Assembly (NCBI GenBank): GCA_938015435.1
Contig: CALLPN010000044.1
Coordinates: forward strand, 1-41,498
DNA: 41,498 nucleotides
Source: an uncultured Saprospiraceae bacterium
Lineage (GTDB): Bacteria > Bacteroidota > Bacteroidia > Chitinophagales > Saprospiraceae
Direction: 5' to 3'
Positions within the stretch are counted from its first letter, which is position 1, and every line of letters starts with the position of its first letter. This document shows, piece by piece, positions 41,472 through 41,498 of this stretch. The notes beneath the pieces are model-generated. The model saw only the letters and a program-made list of their open reading frames with translations. It ran no database searches and was not told the DNA's origin. The translations under genes and the position numbers were made by a program.

Positions 41472-41498
41472 AGCCGATGGAGGGATTCGAACCCCCGA
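41472..41498 (-). tRNA. tRNA, 3' part only (probably Thr)
   Basis: The window ends inside a tRNA: T-loop TTCGAATC with T-stem CGGGGG, 3' acceptor strand CATCGGC, discriminator T (U). The anticodon lies outside. In the common Thr-Tyr-Gly-Thr-tuf order the first member is tRNA-Thr, and the discriminator matches the tRNA-Thr next to tuf, so Thr is the best guess. Confidence 0.8.

Noticed and set aside
1..41498. Defence island, prophage or insertion sequence
   Set aside because: No transposase, integrase, capsid or restriction genes and no terminal inverted repeats seen; the CHAT gene is the only defence-like domain and it appears to be exported.

Overview
The window reads as a chromosomal segment of a low-GC member of the Bacteroidota, probably a marine Saprospiria-like lineage (lineage is inference). 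Supporting signs are type IX secretion sorting domains of both type A and type B, a TonB-dependent receptor with an N-terminal carboxypeptidase-regulatory-like domain, signal peptides ending in AQ/GQ, candidate promoters with the Bacteroidota -7 box TAnnTTTG, and few obvious Shine-Dalgarno sites.

Layout. Positions 1-4.9 kb hold the 5' part of a cold-shock gene (minus), an exported TPR-CHAT caspase-like protein (plus), and a J-domain/coiled-coil protein with a VOC protein (minus pair). From 5 to 8 kb lie a Pif1/RecD-like helicase with a C-terminal helix-turn-helix and ssb, separated by a terminator; upstream of ssb is a set of helically phased CGTTT repeats. From 8.3 to 12.6 kb is a very large secreted metzincin with twelve PKD domains. 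From 12.9 to 18.4 kb are a small outer-membrane-type protein, a TonB-dependent receptor under a TPP riboswitch (so a thiamin-related importer), small membrane proteins, a DUF1059-like protein, a mercaptopyruvate-type sulfurtransferase and a NadR-type nucleoside kinase. From 18.5 to 26.7 kb a plus-strand block carries a conserved hypothetical protein, era, a heptamer-repeat spacer, der, rfbC, rfbD, a type B T9SS cargo protein and riboflavin synthase. At 26.7-27.8 kb are a frameshifted outer-membrane barrel gene and a 27-codon membrane peptide.

From 27.9 kb to the end is the universally conserved translation/transcription block on the minus strand. In transcription order it runs: tRNA (partial), tRNA-Tyr, tRNA-Gly, tRNA-Thr, tuf, tRNA-Trp, secE, nusG, rplK, rplA, rplJ, rplL, rpoB, rpoC, with hairpins after tuf, after nusG, between rplL and rpoB, and after rpoC.

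I see no CRISPR array, no insertion sequence and no prophage. The least ordinary signals are these: the strictly alternating PKD array with one cysteine per domain; the TPP riboswitch followed by a stem over the ribosome-binding region of an orphan receptor gene; opposed CAG/CTG heptamer arrays between era and der; the phased repeats upstream of ssb; and a 7-A homopolymer frameshift in a barrel gene.
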